Below, piece after piece: positions 1 to 8,486 of a DNA stretch of 64,000 nucleotides (position 1 is its first letter; each line of letters begins with the position of its first letter). The notes beneath the pieces were generated by a model. The model saw nothing but the letters and a program-made list of their open reading frames with translations, made no database searches and had not been told where the DNA came from. The position numbers and the translations under genes were made by a program. This stretch comes from JAAZCI01 sp046462535 (GTDB taxonomy: Bacteria; Pseudomonadota; Gammaproteobacteria; Cardiobacteriales; Wohlfahrtiimonadaceae), in NCBI GenBank assembly GCA_046462535.1, contig JBKGVF010000020.1, forward strand, positions 186,001 through 250,000. The letters run 5' to 3'.

Positions 1-1786
1 CGCTATCGAGATTCATCCGTTGACTGAAGTTCTCTACATCCCATCCTGCCCCTAAATCGACACAGCCAGCCACAGGGTTGATGGCACAGTTTGGTACATC
101 TACCGAATCAATCTTATCTTTAAACTTGGTGTAAAAGAGTGTTGCAGTTGTACTAAAATTCTCATTATTATCATAGCCTAGCGCTAACTCTAATGAGGTA
201 GAGGTTTCAGGCTGTAGATCACTATTACCAAGCAGAGGCAAAGTTCCTTGACGACCTAATCCGATAATATCATCGGTCATCAGGTTAACATCGGGCGCTC
301 TAAAGGCTCGACTCACCCCCCCTTTAATCTGCCAATTATCATTAATCTCCCACAAGAGGTATGCTCGTGGACTAAAGTGGCTACCAAAGAGCTCATTATG
401 GTCATAACGTAACCCCAATGTTGCCACCAGATTATCTTGAAGAATCCACTCATCCTCTAAAAAGAGTGCCCAGTGCCACTGCTTCACATCAACCGGAGCG
501 CTATGGAGGGTATCGGTTAGCTTTTGAGTACGATACTGCCCACCTGCCGTAATAAAATGATTCTCCCCCAAGGCAAATTGCCAAGTGTGATCGAATACTA
601 AGTTGCGATACTTAATATCTCTTGCAGTCCCATCAATAGCAGGATCAGGAATTGCTTGAACAGGATTGAGTCGCCCTAAGGTCTCGGTAGTATCCCATAA
701 AAGAGAGCTATTAACAGTGGCAAACCCTAAACGCCCCTCATGGGAGAGGGCGTATCGCGTCCGGTTAAACCGCAACTCCTCACTATAGCCACCCCCTGCT
801 TTTCCAAGCGCAACATCACTATTTAAGGTGCCTAGCTGCCCTTCACTATTATCCACTCGCTGCACTCCATGATCGATTGTAAAGAGCAGATCGTGCTGGT
901 CGGTGGGTGTATAAGAGAGTCGTGCACCAACATTATAGTTTTTCCGTGCCCCTAATCCTGTAAAGTTAGCATAGCTACCTGTATAGATACCTGATGCTCG
1001 CTCAGTGGGGTTGGTGGCGTAACGCCCTTTAGCATTACCACGATGTTGCAGACTTCCCATTAGAGCTAGCCCTAGCTTATCCTCCTTTAATGGACCTGCA
1101 GCGTAGAGACTAATCCCCCCTTCACCACCAAAATCATTGCTAGTGGGAATTGCTGTATTTGCACTAATCTCACCCCCCCACTGATCAGGAACCTTCTTCG
1201 TGATCACATTAATTACCCCACCTAAGGCATCTGATCCATAGAGTGTCGACATTGGACCTCGTACCACCTCTATCCGCTCGATCGCTGAGCGGGGTGGAAT
1301 AAAACTACTATCGACATCTCCAAATCCATTAGGACGCGCCCCTGAACTATTTTGACTAAGACGTTTACCATCGATCAGCAGCAAGGTGTAATCACTCGGT
1401 AAGCCACGAATCCCGATATCGGCACCACCACTCTTCCCACCCTGTTCAATCATTACCCCCTCAACACCCCCCAACATTGCTCCTAAACCCTCTCCCGGCT
1501 CCTGCGCTAACTCAGCGGCTGTAATGATAGAGATACTCGCTGGAGCCTCTTTTATGCTCTGCTCATATCCTGATGCAGTGACCACCACCTTAGAGAGATC
1601 AATAACCCCCCCTTTTACGGTAGAAACTTCTGGCACCTCCCCCTCCTGCGCCAAAACATTAGTAGAGAAACCCGCTAATAGAGAAAATAACGCCATAGTA
1701 AGCGGATGGCGGAGAGGTTTCTGCTTTTTAAGAGGATTAACCGGATTCAGATCTGCTACTGGTTGATTCGGCTCTTGATGACTCAT
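1..1786 (-). CDS. TonB-dependent siderophore receptor, FepA/IrgA type (3' end outside window)
   Basis: Outer-membrane receptor that imports ferric siderophores using TonB energy. The frame is open from ATG at 1784-1786 to the window edge, giving about 595 residues without a stop; the rest of the barrel is missing only because the window ends. A 30-residue leader precedes a signal peptide (MALFSLLAGFSTNVLA, residues 31-46). A TonB-box-like VVVTA lies at 67-71, followed by a plug domain containing IERIEVVRGPMSTLYGSDA and GGVINVITKK, which are hallmarks of the catecholate receptor group (FepA, IrgA, BfeA). Translation could instead begin at M31. A GGGAG Shine-Dalgarno precedes the first ATG. The promoter is covered by a Fur box, so iron repression is expected. 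The exact ligand cannot be told from sequence. Confidence 0.93.
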   Translation of the reverse strand, partial: MSHQEPNQPVADLNPVNPLKKQKPLRHPLTMALFSLLAGFSTNVLAQEGEVPEVSTVKGGVIDLSKVVVTASGYEQSIKEAPASISIITAAELAQEPGEGLGAMLGGVEGVMIEQGGKSGGADIGIRGLPSDYTLLLIDGKRLSQNSSGARPNGFGDVDSSFIPPRSAIERIEVVRGPMSTLYGSDALGGVINVITKKVPDQWGGEISANTAIPTSNDFGGEGGISLYAAGPLKEDKLGLALMGSLQHRGNAKGRYATNPTERASGIYTGSYANFTGLGARKNYNVGARLSYTPTDQHDLLFTIDHGVQRVDNSEGQLGTLNSDVALGKAGGGYSEELRFNRTRYALSHEGRLGFATVNSSLLWDTTETLGRLNPVQAIPDPAIDGTARDIKYRNLVFDHTWQFALGENHFITAGGQYRTQKLTDTLHSAPVDVKQWHWALFLEDEWILQDNLVATLGLRYDHNELFGSHFSPRAYLLWEINDNWQIKGGVSRAFRAPDVNLMTDDIIGLGRQGTLPLLGNSDLQPETSTSLELALGYDNNENFSTTATLFYTKFKDKIDSVDVPNCAINPVAGCVDLGAGWDVENFSQRMNLDS

Positions 1787-1882
1787 AATCGATATTACTC
1801 CCTAATGTAATAATTAGTTGATGATCAAAATGGATCGTTTTTATCGTGCTTAACGTATCTTTAATAAAAAGCACCCCTTGCT

Positions 1883-1901
1883 GATAATGAGAATTATTAT
1901 C
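1883..1901. promoter_or_regulatory. Fur box
   Basis: GATAATGAGAATTATTATC matches the classical 19-bp Fur consensus (GATAATGATAATCATTATC) at 17 of 19 positions. It overlaps the -10 of the TonB receptor promoter, so Fur with Fe2+ would block transcription. Confidence 0.85.
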
Positions 1902-1921
1902 AAAGAGAGAATCATTGTCAA
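1894..1921 (-). promoter_or_regulatory. Sigma70-type promoter of the TonB receptor
   Basis: Read on the minus strand, TTGACA (1921-1916) is a perfect -35 box. A 16-nt spacer leads to TAATAA (1899-1894) as a reasonable -10. The -10 lies inside the Fur palindrome at 1883-1901, the usual arrangement for iron repression. Confidence 0.6.
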
Positions 1922-1922
1922 T

Positions 1923-1941
1923 ACAAATGAGAATTATTTGC
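1923..1941. promoter_or_regulatory. Second, weaker Fur-like site
   Basis: A partly symmetrical ACAAATGAGAATTATTTGC matches the Fur consensus at about 12 of 19 positions. It lies just upstream of the receptor -35 box. Two adjacent sites would allow cooperative Fur binding; it might also influence the divergent MFS gene. Confidence 0.4.
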
Positions 1942-2206
1942 GTTTGTTAATAGGATTGATTGGCATTTAATTGATCTCTATCATTTTTCGAACAAAACTT
2001 GTCCAATCCTCTTAAATTTCCTAGAATGACCCCTATGTAGATCCAATCTATCTGAGTGTTATGAGCCACCGATTGGCTATTAAATGTGACCACTCCCCAA
2101 TTGCATTGCCTCCTAACACTCCCATCACTGATGATGACTCTCAAGCAGATCACAATAGAATCATCACCTCTTGCATTACACCTCACCCAATTTCTGGAAT
2201 ATCTCT

Positions 2207-3667
2207 ATGAGAACAGTGACAACCTTTTCCTCACTCTATATTGCAACTCTCTTTATGCTCTTTGGTAGTGGGTTACTGACTACCTATCTCGCATTAGCTT
2301 TAGCAGAGAGGGGTGCGAGTGATGTGATTGTCAGTAGTATGACTACTGCCTATTATGCAGGCATGGTAATTGGCGCTAAATTGGGACATCACCTTATTGC
2401 CAAGGTGGGACATATTCGTAGTTATGTTGCTGCCTCCGGTGTAACTGCCGCAATTGTACTGCTAATAGGATTAATTGATTATGTCCCCTTTTGGGCGGCA
2501 GGACGCTTTATTATTGGTCTGGTGATGATGTGTCAATATATGGTGCTTGAGAGCTGGCTCAATGAGCAGGCAGAACCCCATCAGCGTGGCTTAGTCTTTG
2601 GACTCTATATGGCTGCAACATATCTGGGTATGATGCTAGGGCAACTGGTCTTCTTAATCTATACCGATATCAATAGTGATATTTTAATGATTGTGGCTAT
2701 CTGTTTTTCACTCTGCCTTGTCCCGTTGGCAGTCACCCGTGCCCTTCACCCTACACCTATGAAAGCGGCACCACTTGAGATCGCCTTCTTTCTAAAAAAG
2801 ATGCCTCAAGTCCTCTTAATTACTGCTATTGGGGGGATGATGTCGGGTTCGTTTTATGGTTTAGCTCCAATTTTCGCAAATCGACTGGGATTAACCACCC
2901 ATGAAACAGGTATCTTTATGGCAGTGAGCATCGGTGCTGCTCTCTTTGCTCAATGGCCGTTAGCATGGCTTTCTGATAACTTTAACCGCCTTAAGCTCGT
3001 CACTATCATCAGTGGACTTATTGTAATTACCATTACATTACTCATTATTACCCGTAGTAGTTTCGGTGTCTGGGTTATCCCAATATTACTTTTAAGCATA
3101 CTAATTACAGGCCTACAATTTACGATCTATCCGTTAACGGTTGCCATTGCAAACGACAATATTGATGAAGAGCGTCGCGTCTCCTTAAGTGCGATTATTC
3201 TTGTAGTATATGGTTTAGGTTCAGCCATCGGGCCACTGATTTCAGCATCAATCTCCGATCGCTTCTCCGGACTCTATGGGCCGGCGGCGCTCTACCTCTT
3301 CCCACTCTTAGCGGGTGGATCGATCATTCTCTTAAATCTCTTTAAAGCGACACAGAGACTACAGCGTGCTCCAGAAGAGGCATCTCCTCACATTATTATG
3401 TCGGACCTAACCTCCCCCATCTCGGCGGCACTTGACCCCCGTATTGATGATGAGATTGCAAAAGAGCAGATGGCAAACCGTCCCGCAGAGGAGATTCGTG
3501 AGGCAATTCAAGAGGAGATTGAACGAACTAAAGCTGAAAAAGCGAAGAGTAAAGTCGAGCGAAATGCCCTCATCCCAATTGAAGAGGTCTGCACTTATGC
3601 TACCTTTATCTGCCGTTATGGTAAAAAGAGTGATGAGGAGGAGTGCTCTAAATTACGCTACCATTAA
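2207..3667 (+). CDS. MFS transporter, YcaD-like, with long charged C-terminal tail
   Basis: Inner-membrane major facilitator transporter; substrate unknown. The hydrophobic part carries about 12 membrane segments and resembles E. coli YcaD (for example SGSFYGLAPIFANRLG and FTIYPLTVAIAND). I chose ATG 2207 (MRTVTTFSSLYIATLF) because a GGA motif lies about 8 nt upstream and the upstream extension to 2171 is unlike a transporter N-terminus; length is then 486 residues. After the last membrane segment (about residue 385) there is a roughly 100-residue hydrophilic tail with many Glu/Lys/Arg, a likely helical segment, and three Cys near the end (EEVCTYATFIC and EEEC). YcaD has no such tail. It converges closely on the next gene, ending 8 nt before it. 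Confidence 0.85.
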   Translation: MRTVTTFSSLYIATLFMLFGSGLLTTYLALALAERGASDVIVSSMTTAYYAGMVIGAKLGHHLIAKVGHIRSYVAASGVTAAIVLLIGLIDYVPFWAAGRFIIGLVMMCQYMVLESWLNEQAEPHQRGLVFGLYMAATYLGMMLGQLVFLIYTDINSDILMIVAICFSLCLVPLAVTRALHPTPMKAAPLEIAFFLKKMPQVLLITAIGGMMSGSFYGLAPIFANRLGLTTHETGIFMAVSIGAALFAQWPLAWLSDNFNRLKLVTIISGLIVITITLLIITRSSFGVWVIPILLLSILITGLQFTIYPLTVAIANDNIDEERRVSLSAIILVVYGLGSAIGPLISASISDRFSGLYGPAALYLFPLLAGGSIILLNLFKATQRLQRAPEEASPHIIMSDLTSPISAALDPRIDDEIAKEQMANRPAEEIREAIQEEIERTKAEKAKSKVERNALIPIEEVCTYATFICRYGKKSDEEECSKLRYH

Positions 3668-3674
3668 TCCTACT

Positions 3675-4634
3675 CTACTCCAGCAGTGCTAGATTCATCA
3701 AAGCAAGAATTAAAGGGGTAGTAAAGGCGGAGAGCACCGTCGAAATGACCAAGCTCGATGCAACTGGCCCCTGCAATACCTTAAACTCTCTTGCCATAAG
3801 GTAGACATTCATACCTATAGCCATAGAGGAGAGGATCACAATGGTCTTTGTCTCCAATGGGGGCAGTCCTAAAAGTCGCGCTAATAGAAAGATAATAAGG
3901 GGATGAAGAATTAATTTAATGCCACTCATCCAGAGACTAACGCCAATATTATCGGAGATACGATACTCAGCTAACCCCATCCCTAGGACAATAAGGGAGA
4001 GGGGGGCGGTCATCTGTGCAATCATACCTGCCGCCTCATCAACAATAAATGGGAGTGGCTGATGAGTTAAGCTCACCAATAATCCTGAAAAGACTCCGAT
4101 CACAATGGGGTTTTTAATCACTGCAAAAAAGGTCTTCTTAATTCCCGAAAGTGAGAGCGCGCCATGGAGTGCCCATTCAACAGAGATCGTTACTAAACTC
4201 CAGAGTATGAGTGCATTAAAAGCGATCACCAATGCTGAAGATGGGATCGATTCCTCCCCTAAAAAGAGGGTCGTTAATGGCAACCCCAATAGAACAACAT
4301 TCGCAAAAATTCCCCCCAGTCCAAAGACTGAACCCTCTACTCCATTTAACTTTAAGAGTCGAGCTAAAAAGAGACGGGCCGTCAAAAACACAATGATGCT
4401 ACCCCCAAAATAGGCCACTAAGAGATTAACATCTACCGGTGGCCGCTCATAAAACTTCGCCATAATCCGAAAGAGCATTACTGGAATTGCAATTCGAAAG
4501 AGAAAACGTGTTAAATCATCAATAAATCGTGTAGGCCACTTCCGAACTTTTACTAACCAGTAGCCGATTGCAATTAGAAGAAAGAGGGGCATTGATGAGT
4601 AGAGTTGCTGCCCAAATGAGTAAAGAAGCGTCAT
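3675..4634 (-). CDS. AEC-family permease (auxin efflux carrier/MdcF-like)
   Basis: Inner-membrane transporter of the AEC family, whose bacterial members move small carboxylates such as malonate or malate; the substrate here is unknown. The 319-residue length and about 10 hydrophobic segments in two halves fit the family. Typical features include an N-terminal segment near PLFLLIAIGYWLVK and a C-terminal half with GMNVYLMAREF and a final PLILALMNLA helix. It appears to be a single-gene unit: the upstream gene tyrA is followed by its own terminator, and the downstream neighbour converges. Confidence 0.8.
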   Translation of the reverse strand: MTLLYSFGQQLYSSMPLFLLIAIGYWLVKVRKWPTRFIDDLTRFLFRIAIPVMLFRIMAKFYERPPVDVNLLVAYFGGSIIVFLTARLFLARLLKLNGVEGSVFGLGGIFANVVLLGLPLTTLFLGEESIPSSALVIAFNALILWSLVTISVEWALHGALSLSGIKKTFFAVIKNPIVIGVFSGLLVSLTHQPLPFIVDEAAGMIAQMTAPLSLIVLGMGLAEYRISDNIGVSLWMSGIKLILHPLIIFLLARLLGLPPLETKTIVILSSMAIGMNVYLMAREFKVLQGPVASSLVISTVLSAFTTPLILALMNLALLE

Positions 4635-4701
4635 AGATACCTCATACCCTCCTCCAATGCAGGTGATACCAATAGAAGAAGAGGTTACTTAAAATTATTA
4701 A

Positions 4702-4730
4702 TAAAAAGAGGGGAAGCCGATCACTTCCCC
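4702..4730 (-). terminator. Intrinsic terminator after tyrA
   Basis: On the minus strand GGGGAAG (4730-4724) pairs with CTTCCCC (4716-4710) around a 7-nt loop. It is followed by a T-rich tract (TCTTTTTAT). It lies 8 nt past the tyrA stop. Confidence 0.8.
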
Positions 4731-4737
4731 CCATACC

Positions 4738-5631
4738 CTATTTGGGTTCTACATAAAAGTTATCCCGAGCATGTTTCGCGCGGGAGAAGACGGTGAAGAG
4801 CGTTTCGCGATCCTCCTCTTCTAGCGCCTTCTTTAAGAGATCTAACTTATTTTGATAGGCTACTAAAACCTGTAAAATTGACTCACGGTTCTGAAGACAG
4901 ATATCGGCCCAAAGATCAGGATCAGATGCTGAAATTCGAGTAAAATCACGGAATCCCCCAGCAGCAAAACGGAAAATTTCAGCACGATCATCTAAATTTG
5001 CCAACGTATCCACTGTGCTATATGCCAGTAGATGAGGGATATGGGAGGTAGCAGCTAATACCTGATCATGATGTTTAACCCCCATCTCCTCTGTAATAGA
5101 TCCCGCTGCTTGCCACATATCATGAATCGTGGTCACTGCCCCATGATTGTTCCCAATATGGGGGATAATCAAGGTGCGCCGATCTTTAAAGAGTGTGCTA
5201 AATGAGTTCTCAACGCCATGCTTCTCTGTTCCCGCAATGGGGTGAGCAGGAACAAAGCGCGCAGGTAATTTCCCTAAGGCTGCTTCTACCTCAGCGATGA
5301 CCGATCCTTTAGTAGAGCCCACATCACTAATGACAGCACTCTCTTTAATAACCGGCATAATCTCCTTCATAATAGAAGCCATAACTGTAATTGGAGTCGC
5401 TAAAATAATGATATCTGCAGGGGCAGCAGCAGCAGTGGCCTCCTGCTCTATCTGATCTACAACCCCTAACTCAAGTGCCTTCTCTAAGGCCTCTTGATCC
5501 TTATCATAAGCAATAATATGACCCACTGCCCCCACCTCTCTTAATGCTCGGGCAAGGGATCCACCAATTAATCCAATCCCCATAATTGTTAGGGTCTCTA
5601 CATAAAAGGGTTTTGATAATTCAATCTTCAT
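4738..5631 (-). CDS. tyrA: Prephenate dehydrogenase
   Basis: Converts prephenate to 4-hydroxyphenylpyruvate with NAD(P)+ in tyrosine biosynthesis; cytosolic. The N-terminal Rossmann motif GIGLIGGSLARAL (from residue 18) is followed by an acidic residue after the second strand (AYDKD), typical of NAD binding. The conserved DVGSTKG and HPIAGTEKHGVE segments of the TyrA family are present. At 297 residues it is a stand-alone dehydrogenase, without the chorismate mutase domain of E. coli TyrA and without an ACT domain, so feedback control may differ. Arogenate use cannot be excluded. It lies 21 nt downstream of the transglycosylase gene and probably shares its transcript. Confidence 0.92.
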   Translation of the reverse strand: MKIELSKPFYVETLTIMGIGLIGGSLARALREVGAVGHIIAYDKDQEALEKALELGVVDQIEQEATAAAAPADIIILATPITVMASIMKEIMPVIKESAVISDVGSTKGSVIAEVEAALGKLPARFVPAHPIAGTEKHGVENSFSTLFKDRRTLIIPHIGNNHGAVTTIHDMWQAAGSITEEMGVKHHDQVLAATSHIPHLLAYSTVDTLANLDDRAEIFRFAAGGFRDFTRISASDPDLWADICLQNRESILQVLVAYQNKLDLLKKALEEEDRETLFTVFSRAKHARDNFYVEPK

Positions 5632-5652
5632 CTCACTCTCTACCTCTATCCA

Positions 5653-6834
5653 TTACGGCTGGATCTCGGATCGTCTAAAAAAATGTTTCTCACGCATCTT
5701 GCCTACACTCCCTTTCGGCAGCCATATATCAACCCCTGCTGGAATAGGGGCACGATCAGTGTGGATACCCGCTAACCAGGCAGGGTTTAATTCCATAAGC
5801 TCAAAACGGCTCACCCCACTTCGCTCTACCAATTCACCTAAAGTTATGGGGGCTAAGAGTTTAATTCCCTCGATTTTAGGGGGCTTCTCATAGTTAAGTC
5901 CTGAAAAGTATCGATTAGGATTCTCAGCAATCCGTTTAGCAGCCAAAAACTCAGCATAAAAATTACGGGAAGCAAAGCCGAAACGAGGCCCCTGATAATG
6001 CCAAACAATCTTTCCAATATTCTCCCCATACTGCTCTTTAGCACGGATCATTCCCCCTGCACCATGATTGTAAGCGGTAATTGCTAATGGCCACGAGAGG
6101 GTTAGCTGGTATGATTCCTGTAGATAACGCGCAGCCCCTTGTGCAGCTAAAAAGGGATCTAAGCGGCCATCGATCACACCAGACTCCATCGGGAGAAAAC
6201 TGCGTGCTGTCGCCCGCATAAACTGCCACATCCCTGATGCCCCAACTTTTGAAAGAGCATGATTTACAAAGGAGGATTCCACATGGGGAAGATAGGCTAA
6301 CTCCTCTGGAAGTCCTGCTGCATTAAAGGTTGCCTTAAAATAGGGCAGGTAAGCTGTGCTCATCTCCAATCCACGCTTAAAGCGACTCTTTAACCCTCTT
6401 TGTGAGCGTACTCGATCAGCTGCCCCAAAAAGAGCCGCCTCCCCTCCCGCTCGTCGAAGCAACGCGGCATAGTGTCTCTGCTCTTTTGTTAAAGGCTCAC
6501 CACGGCGAACCCGCTCCTCCATAAGGGTTAATTCTCGCTCAAGATGGCGCAAAGTTGCACGACGACGCTCATTATCACCTGGGGGCAATGTTAAATTAAA
6601 ATAGACTACATCAAGGTAGCGATTATCATGAAAAGCGATCTCATTCTCATCCCAACGGCTATAGACCTGCTCCCAAAATGAGATCATCGCCTCCATCTCC
6701 TTCGGCTCCTCAAAATGGTGTATCGCAGAGGGTGAAGTAGCGCAGCTTGCTAAAAAAGCTGCCAAAAAGAGGAGTAAAATTTTCCGATAGTACCGGAAGG
6801 ATGCTCCATATGTAAATCGATCTCTCTTGCTCAT
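5653..6834 (-). CDS. MltD-like membrane-bound lytic transglycosylase (lipoprotein)
   Basis: Cleaves the MurNAc-GlcNAc bond of peptidoglycan to 1,6-anhydro products, probably from the periplasmic face of the outer membrane. An N-terminal hydrophobic segment ends in the lipobox LASC, with the lipidated Cys at residue 31. The SLT domain begins near residue 165; LPEELAYLPHVESSF contains the expected catalytic Glu186, followed by GASGMWQFM. The C-terminal 65 residues (LGELVERSGVSRFELMELN and IPAGVDIWLP) look like one degenerate LysM repeat. MltD of E. coli has two LysM domains, so this is a shorter version. It is followed closely by tyrA. Confidence 0.88.
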   Translation of the reverse strand: MSKRDRFTYGASFRYYRKILLLFLAAFLASCATSPSAIHHFEEPKEMEAMISFWEQVYSRWDENEIAFHDNRYLDVVYFNLTLPPGDNERRRATLRHLERELTLMEERVRRGEPLTKEQRHYAALLRRAGGEAALFGAADRVRSQRGLKSRFKRGLEMSTAYLPYFKATFNAAGLPEELAYLPHVESSFVNHALSKVGASGMWQFMRATARSFLPMESGVIDGRLDPFLAAQGAARYLQESYQLTLSWPLAITAYNHGAGGMIRAKEQYGENIGKIVWHYQGPRFGFASRNFYAEFLAAKRIAENPNRYFSGLNYEKPPKIEGIKLLAPITLGELVERSGVSRFELMELNPAWLAGIHTDRAPIPAGVDIWLPKGSVGKMREKHFFRRSEIQP

Positions 6835-6972
6835 AAGACTCTCTATAAAAATAAGGCGCTAAAAGTGGGACGGCTCTGTAGTATGGGCCGATTAGACTCT
6901 ATTAGCGCTTTAATAAAAAATAATCCTCCCCAACTCTTGGGGCTTAAGCTCTCAATAATGATCTAATTGTCT

Positions 6973-8379
6973 CTAGTTCGCACTCTGATTCACCTCTATA
7001 AGGTAATCTTCAGCACGTTCAATCGCTTCTAGAACCGCCTTAGGTGCTGTCCCACCATAATGATTACGGGCAGCAACCGATCCCTCTAATGTTAAATACT
7101 CAAAGACATCAGCTTCAATTAACTCAGAGAACTGCTGCAACTCTTCTAGACTCATCTCTGCTAGATCGCGCCCACTCTCAACCCCTAATCGAACGGCATT
7201 ACCGACAACCTCATGGGCATTTCTAAAAGGCATCCCTTTCCGAACAAGATAATCGGCTAAATCAGTTGCCGTGGCAAAGCCTAGTTGAGTCCGCTCATAC
7301 ATATTCTCTTTACGGCTTGAGATGGCCGGAACCATATCAGCAAAGGCACGTAGCGATCCTAATACAGTATCAACAATATCGAAAAGGGGCTCTTTATCCT
7401 CTTGATTATCTTTATTGTAAGCAAGAGGTTGACTCTTCATTAATGTTAAAAGTGAGAAGAGATGCCCATAGACACGCCCCGTTTTACCACGCACCAACTC
7501 TGGTACATCAGGATTCTTCTTTTGTGGCATGATGGAGGATCCTGTACAGAAACGATCGGGAAGATTAATAAAATCAAAGGCTGGTGTTGCCCAGAGGACA
7601 AGCTCCTCCGAAAAGCGCGAAAGGTGCATACTTAAAATACTAGAAGCCGCTGCAAACTCGATCGCAAAGTCACGATCAGAGACGGAGTCAAGTGAGTTCT
7701 CTGTAGGGCCATCGAACCCCATCAAGGCCGCACTTAAATGACGATCGATCGGGTAGGTAGTACCGGCAAGCGCCGCAGCTCCAAGAGGCGAATAATTCAT
7801 TCGTGCTCGGCAATCACGAAAACGGGAACGATCCCGTTTTAACATCTCAAACCATGCCATTAGATGGTGTCCAAAAGTGATCGGCTGAGCCACCTGTAGA
7901 TGGGTAAACCCAGGCATAATAGTGTCATACTCCCGCTTTGCGACCGTTAAGATCCCCTGTTGTAAGCGGGCAAGTTCAGCATCAATCTGATCGAGCTGAT
8001 TACGCAACCAAAGGCGAATATCTGTTGCCACCTGATCATTACGAGAGCGCCCAGTATGGAGCCGTTTACCCGCATCACCAATCTTTTCAGTTAAGCGGGC
8101 TTCGATATTCATATGCACATCTTCTAGGGCCACTGACCACTCAAACTCTCCGGATTCAATCTCCTTTGCTACAGCAGCTAACCCCTCCTGTATCAAGGTG
8201 AAATCCTCTTGAGTAAGGATTCCCTGCCGATAGAGCATCTCTGCATGGGCTAACGAACCTGCGATATCCTCTTGATACATTCGCTGATCGAAAGCCACCG
8301 ATGCGGTAAATGCCTGTACAAACTGATCGGTGCTCTCAGAAAATCGTCCACCCCACTGCTTATTAACCTGCTCTGTCAT
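6973..8379 (-). CDS. argH: Argininosuccinate lyase
   Basis: Splits argininosuccinate into arginine and fumarate, the last step of arginine synthesis; a cytosolic homotetramer of the fumarase/aspartase superfamily. The signature GSSIMPQKKNPD, on the mobile catalytic loop, is intact near residue 282. LHTGRSRNDQVATD and TPAFDFINLPDRF also match ArgH. The 468-residue length is standard. The start ATG follows AGGAG. It is preceded by a 107-nt gap and not joined to other arginine genes. Confidence 0.97.
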   Translation of the reverse strand: MTEQVNKQWGGRFSESTDQFVQAFTASVAFDQRMYQEDIAGSLAHAEMLYRQGILTQEDFTLIQEGLAAVAKEIESGEFEWSVALEDVHMNIEARLTEKIGDAGKRLHTGRSRNDQVATDIRLWLRNQLDQIDAELARLQQGILTVAKREYDTIMPGFTHLQVAQPITFGHHLMAWFEMLKRDRSRFRDCRARMNYSPLGAAALAGTTYPIDRHLSAALMGFDGPTENSLDSVSDRDFAIEFAAASSILSMHLSRFSEELVLWATPAFDFINLPDRFCTGSSIMPQKKNPDVPELVRGKTGRVYGHLFSLLTLMKSQPLAYNKDNQEDKEPLFDIVDTVLGSLRAFADMVPAISSRKENMYERTQLGFATATDLADYLVRKGMPFRNAHEVVGNAVRLGVESGRDLAEMSLEELQQFSELIEADVFEYLTLEGSVAARNHYGGTAPKAVLEAIERAEDYLIEVNQSAN

Positions 8380-8486
8380 GATTACTCCTTACTCGCGGCG
8401 CCTCTTGCGCACTACTCTAAATCATCATTAATTAAAAAATACTCTCTTATTATACAGATACCTTGCGGAGTTCTGCCCCTAAAGCA

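Larger units (their letters stand above)
1787..2206. other. Divergent intergenic region between TonB receptor and MFS gene
   Basis: This 420-base gap between two divergent genes is AT-rich. It holds the receptor promoter and two Fur-box-like palindromes (1883-1901 and 1923-1941). Short ORFs on both strands around 1947-2268 have no Shine-Dalgarno and no recognisable protein features. No RNA gene or clear promoter for the MFS gene was found. Confidence 0.6.

Noticed and set aside
1..1786. TonB receptor as a pseudogene
   Set aside because: The frame stays open with no stop or frameshift to the window edge; the missing C-terminus is outside the window.
1947..2268. Short ORFs on both strands in the TonB/MFS gap
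   Set aside because: No Shine-Dalgarno, low-complexity sequence and no recognisable family; the plus-strand one overlaps the real MFS start in another frame.
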